A stretch of DNA of 64,000 nucleotides from positions 176,750,294 to 176,814,293 of the forward strand of contig OZ018318.1 of NCBI GenBank assembly GCA_963969495.1. Reading direction: 5' to 3'. Position 1 is the first letter of the stretch; every line of letters starts with the position of its first letter. Both the position numbers and the translations under genes were made by a program. The notes below the pieces were generated by a model. The model had not been told where the DNA came from and ran no database searches. It saw only the letters and a list, made by a program, of their open reading frames with translations. Of the stretch, positions 61,312 through 64,000 are shown piece by piece. The stretch comes from Ceratothoa steindachneri (Eukaryota > Arthropoda > Malacostraca > Isopoda > Cymothoidae).

Positions 61312-61313
<2 letters not shown>

Positions 61314-62728
61314 CAAAAACAGACTTGTAGAATCCATTTAATAGAGAACTACTTAGGGAACATGTTTTATCAAGTAAGTTCGGTTGTATCCTGAGAAGGC
61401 CTGACACAAACATTTCTACATAGTGAAATGGAAGGAATATAAGGGAAAGAGGCTAAGAATGCAAGAATAGACTCATAAGATTTAATGAAGAGAGTGATTG
61501 TTTAAGGATCCAAAATTTTGTCACCATATTTTCCATGAAAATTTGAGCCCAAATGATTATTTATAAGAGAGTCGCATTAATATATTGTATTACGTAATTA
61601 TTTAATATAGATTCATTAGACAAGCATCTAAAATTCACAAGAGACGCGGAGAGTCTTAAAATTTGAAATGTTTAAAAGTACCCTTTTAGGCTAAATTTTA
61701 CACGAAAATACGAAGCTGAATGAAGATATTTTTTTTCAAAAATGTCCTTTATGCTATTTTATAGGAGAATGTCTCTAAAGCATTTTCGCTGTCGAGAACA
61801 ACATTTTCCATGGAAGCAAGTGAATTTCTAATCCTGATATCCAATATTATCATGGCTAAAAAATTAATGCATAGTAAATGTAGTCAGAGTTTGAAAGGAT
61901 CTCTTTAAGGGATTCATTTGAGGGGGTGACCTTAAAATTAATTTTTGAGATCAAATACCAACAGGCCTTATTTAAAAGTTTTATAGCCACCAAATAAAAG
62001 ATTTATTTTATTAAATTTAACAATTAGTTTGTAGTTCGTCTTGGGGAAATTATTTCTACCCATTAAGAAAAAAATTCTGAGATGCTAATACTTTGGGGCT
62101 AATTTTATCACATATGGAGTTGACTCTGATACAGTAAACCAAAATTAACAAGTCCCTTTCGTCCTCTTATGCTTAAACTCAGATTAACGAAACAAGGTTT
62201 TTAGAAGTCATTTTGTTTTGCGACTTAAATTTAGAAATCTGTAATGATATTAGGCAAGACTTAGGGCACCAAAGGGCAGTTATTCGGGGATGTGGTAGTT
62301 CATGTTAAACACTCGTATTGTGTTGTTGTACAATAAGCCCTCGAGGAATTGTAAATTTTTGTGTCACAAGGAAGAGCTACCCGCCTCACAGGAGGGGAGT
62401 GTGTTATGAAACCCTCTAGCAAATTCCGTAGGGGGAAGAAGGATATCTTTTTTACGAATTGAAACAATGAAAATGTACCTAATTCACGATGTCCGATGTC
62501 AACCTATTTAGATTACTGTTGTGTTCATGCGGGCGAATTGACCTCCGCTGCAATTTTTAGGAGTTACATACGACAAGGATAAAATTAGGCCTGTTCTTGC
62601 AGTGAAACTACGTAGTCGTGCTGTGGGTGGGGTAATTTTCCGTCAGGAGTATTAACAACGATGCTAAAGGCACCTTCTAATTTTTTCGCAAGTTGACATT
62701 TGATTCTAGGATTGAAAACGCCCCTTTG
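61312..62728. other. AT-rich sequence, GC rising after 62.3 kb
   Basis: No gene or element recognised. The last 400 bases are GC-richer and lead into the promoter-like cluster. Confidence 0.5.
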
Positions 62729-62800
62729 TTGACGTCAACTGAAGCGAACCAATAATCAAGACATCAGGGGCATAAAGAAGACGCGCTCTCTGTTTGCCTC
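62729..62800 (+). promoter_or_regulatory. Promoter-like cluster: CRE palindrome, CCAAT, TATA-like box
   Basis: TTGACGTCAA at 62729-62738 contains a full palindromic cAMP-response element (TGACGTCA). CCAAT follows at 62749-62753, and GGCATAAAGA at 62769-62778 could serve as a TATA-like box. A CT-rich stretch suitable for a start region lies near 62790-62810. The spacing is reasonable for a core promoter on the plus strand, but no confirmed coding exon follows, so this is only a candidate. Confidence 0.25.
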
Positions 62801-63156
62801 TCGGCTCTCCTGCAAATATTTCAGAATCATCAGGACGTGATCGGATTAACTTATTGCCCTCTTGTAAATAAGTGTCTCTTTGAATTGGTAATATTACAAG
62901 TAGAATTCATAGAAATTGTTTCAAGTTTTATTCATCTTCTGATATGAATTTTTTTACTTTGGTATTGCTAATGAATACACGTTGTCTCTAATCAATAGGA
63001 AGAATATATTGGAATGAAAAATGAAATCAAGTAATATTCCCAAGTAATGGTTTCTTGGACATAAGGCGTATGTAAAGTGAAGAAACATTGAATTTGATTG
63101 AATCAAGGATTCCACGTTCCTCAGGAAAATATAGAGGAGACAAGATCACCCTTGCA

Positions 63157-63252
63157 GCACACAGACGATTACGAGTAATAATCATAGATAAAAAGAGTCC
63201 GAGCTAGCCGTTCTAGGGAAGGAAGGGGGAGTTGGATAGGCTCATTAAAGAG
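63157..63252 (+). other. Possible small spliced exon
   Basis: An acceptor-like CACCCTTGCAG ends at about 63156 and a strong donor, AAAGAG|GTAAGT, begins at 63253. The 96 bases between are GC-richer than their flanks. No continuous protein-family resemblance was seen; it could be a 5' non-coding exon used with the promoter-like cluster upstream. Confidence 0.15.
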
Positions 63253-63259
63253 GTAAGTT

Positions 63260-64000
63260 AGGCAATAAAATATTCTATAAATATTTAAAAGATAATTGAA
63301 GTTGGATCATTTTAATATAAATCTTATTAATTTAGTGACGTCTAATGGCTTTTTACAATTTATTTCATTGAATTATACAATAGAAAAAATAAAATAGAAG
63401 TAATCTTAAGAAAAATTTAATTCAGCTCCTTTTCATTTCCTTATTTTCTCCGAATATTTCAATGAGACCGTTGCTAAAATATGTATTCATATAAGGTATA
63501 AATAAAATTCAGATACACTTCTACCAAAATATTTCTGAGTTCATTCTTTTAGTTGTAAATCCTCTACTTTCTAGTTCATCATTACTAAAGTACCAATGAT
63601 TAAAACCCAACAATCCTTTAAATAGTATTAATATAGCTGAAAAATACTAAGTTATGTTAATATTTTTTGACAGCAATTATTGCAGTTCCTAACATTATTT
63701 CTAAGCTTTTTTTTCTAAATAGGCTTCATCAAACACTTGAGAGAGAATCGAGCGTGATAAGGACGAAAGTCTACATCCCCTTTATCAGCTCCTAAACCTC
63801 CGTGTGTAAATAATCTCAACCATATTGTCATTAGAATTCACTACCCAAAATTAATCTTCTTTCAGTTCTCCTATTTTTTATTATTTGGTCCCTATTCGAA
63901 TGCGACGTAAAGAAGAGGCACGAGGTGGGAACATAGGTCTCGGTTGTGGCCTTAAATCTTGATGGTATTCAACAGAAGGCCAGTGATGAGGATTCCTGGA
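63260..64000. other. AT-rich sequence; GC-richer at the right edge
   Basis: Nothing recognised to about 63890. The final 100 bases are GC-richer and could be the start of an exon or repeat that continues outside the window. Confidence 0.4.

Overview
The window is an AT-rich, gene-poor stretch of animal nuclear DNA. It is eukaryotic: there are no operons or ribosome-binding sites, one GT-AG intron can be read, (TA)n microsatellites are long, and nearly everything recognisable is a decayed transposable element. The mix of elements (mariner, Tc1-like, CR1-like LINE, Penelope-like element, Gypsy, and two repeat-associated protein families I remember mainly from arthropods) suggests an arthropod. 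This is inference from protein flavour, and I cannot name the species. I found no intact host protein-coding gene, rRNA, tRNA or CRISPR array.

Layout. 0-9 kb: a GC-rich LTR-like block (about 0.8-1.6 kb) holding a short tandem duplication, a 45-bp minisatellite (2.66-3.0 kb), an unassigned 147-codon frame (5.35-5.79 kb), and a solo-LTR-like block (8.37-8.85 kb). 9.3-14.0 kb: a Gypsy-type LTR retrotransposon with 5' LTR, TATA box, gag, protease and integrase. It has lost reverse transcriptase and RNase H, and a CR1-like LINE fragment is inserted in its integrase. 14.6-15.4 kb: Tc1-like transposase remnant. 16.9-18.3 kb: LINE reverse transcriptase remnant. 21.8-22.8 kb and 37.4-38.2 kb: two mariner deletion derivatives that share an internal deletion. 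24.8-26.7 kb: a frameshifted copy of an uncharacterised multicopy protein family, still with an intron. 28.0-29.1 kb: microsatellites. 29.3-30.2 kb: a large imperfect inverted repeat. 30.2-37.4 and 38.2-42.2 kb: plain AT-rich DNA. 42.9-43.2 kb: Tc1-like scrap. 46.0-48.3 kb: CR1-like LINE on the minus strand. 52.3-53.7 kb: Tc1-like element with both inverted repeats. 54-56.3 kb: a Jockey/R1-like LINE. 57.8-59.8 kb: a Penelope-like element with inverted terminal repeats carrying hammerhead-like motifs. 60.0-61.2 kb: a frameshifted transposase-like gene with a CRHH motif. 62.7-63.3 kb: a promoter-like cluster and a possible spliced exon.

The elements do not cooperate. They are independent insertions of different ages, some nested. 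The strongest leads for a second look are the hammerhead-like motifs in the Penelope-like repeats, the 29.3-30.2 kb foldback structure, the shared deletion in the two mariners, and the two unnamed multicopy protein families. I do not see evidence for a wholly new functional system.
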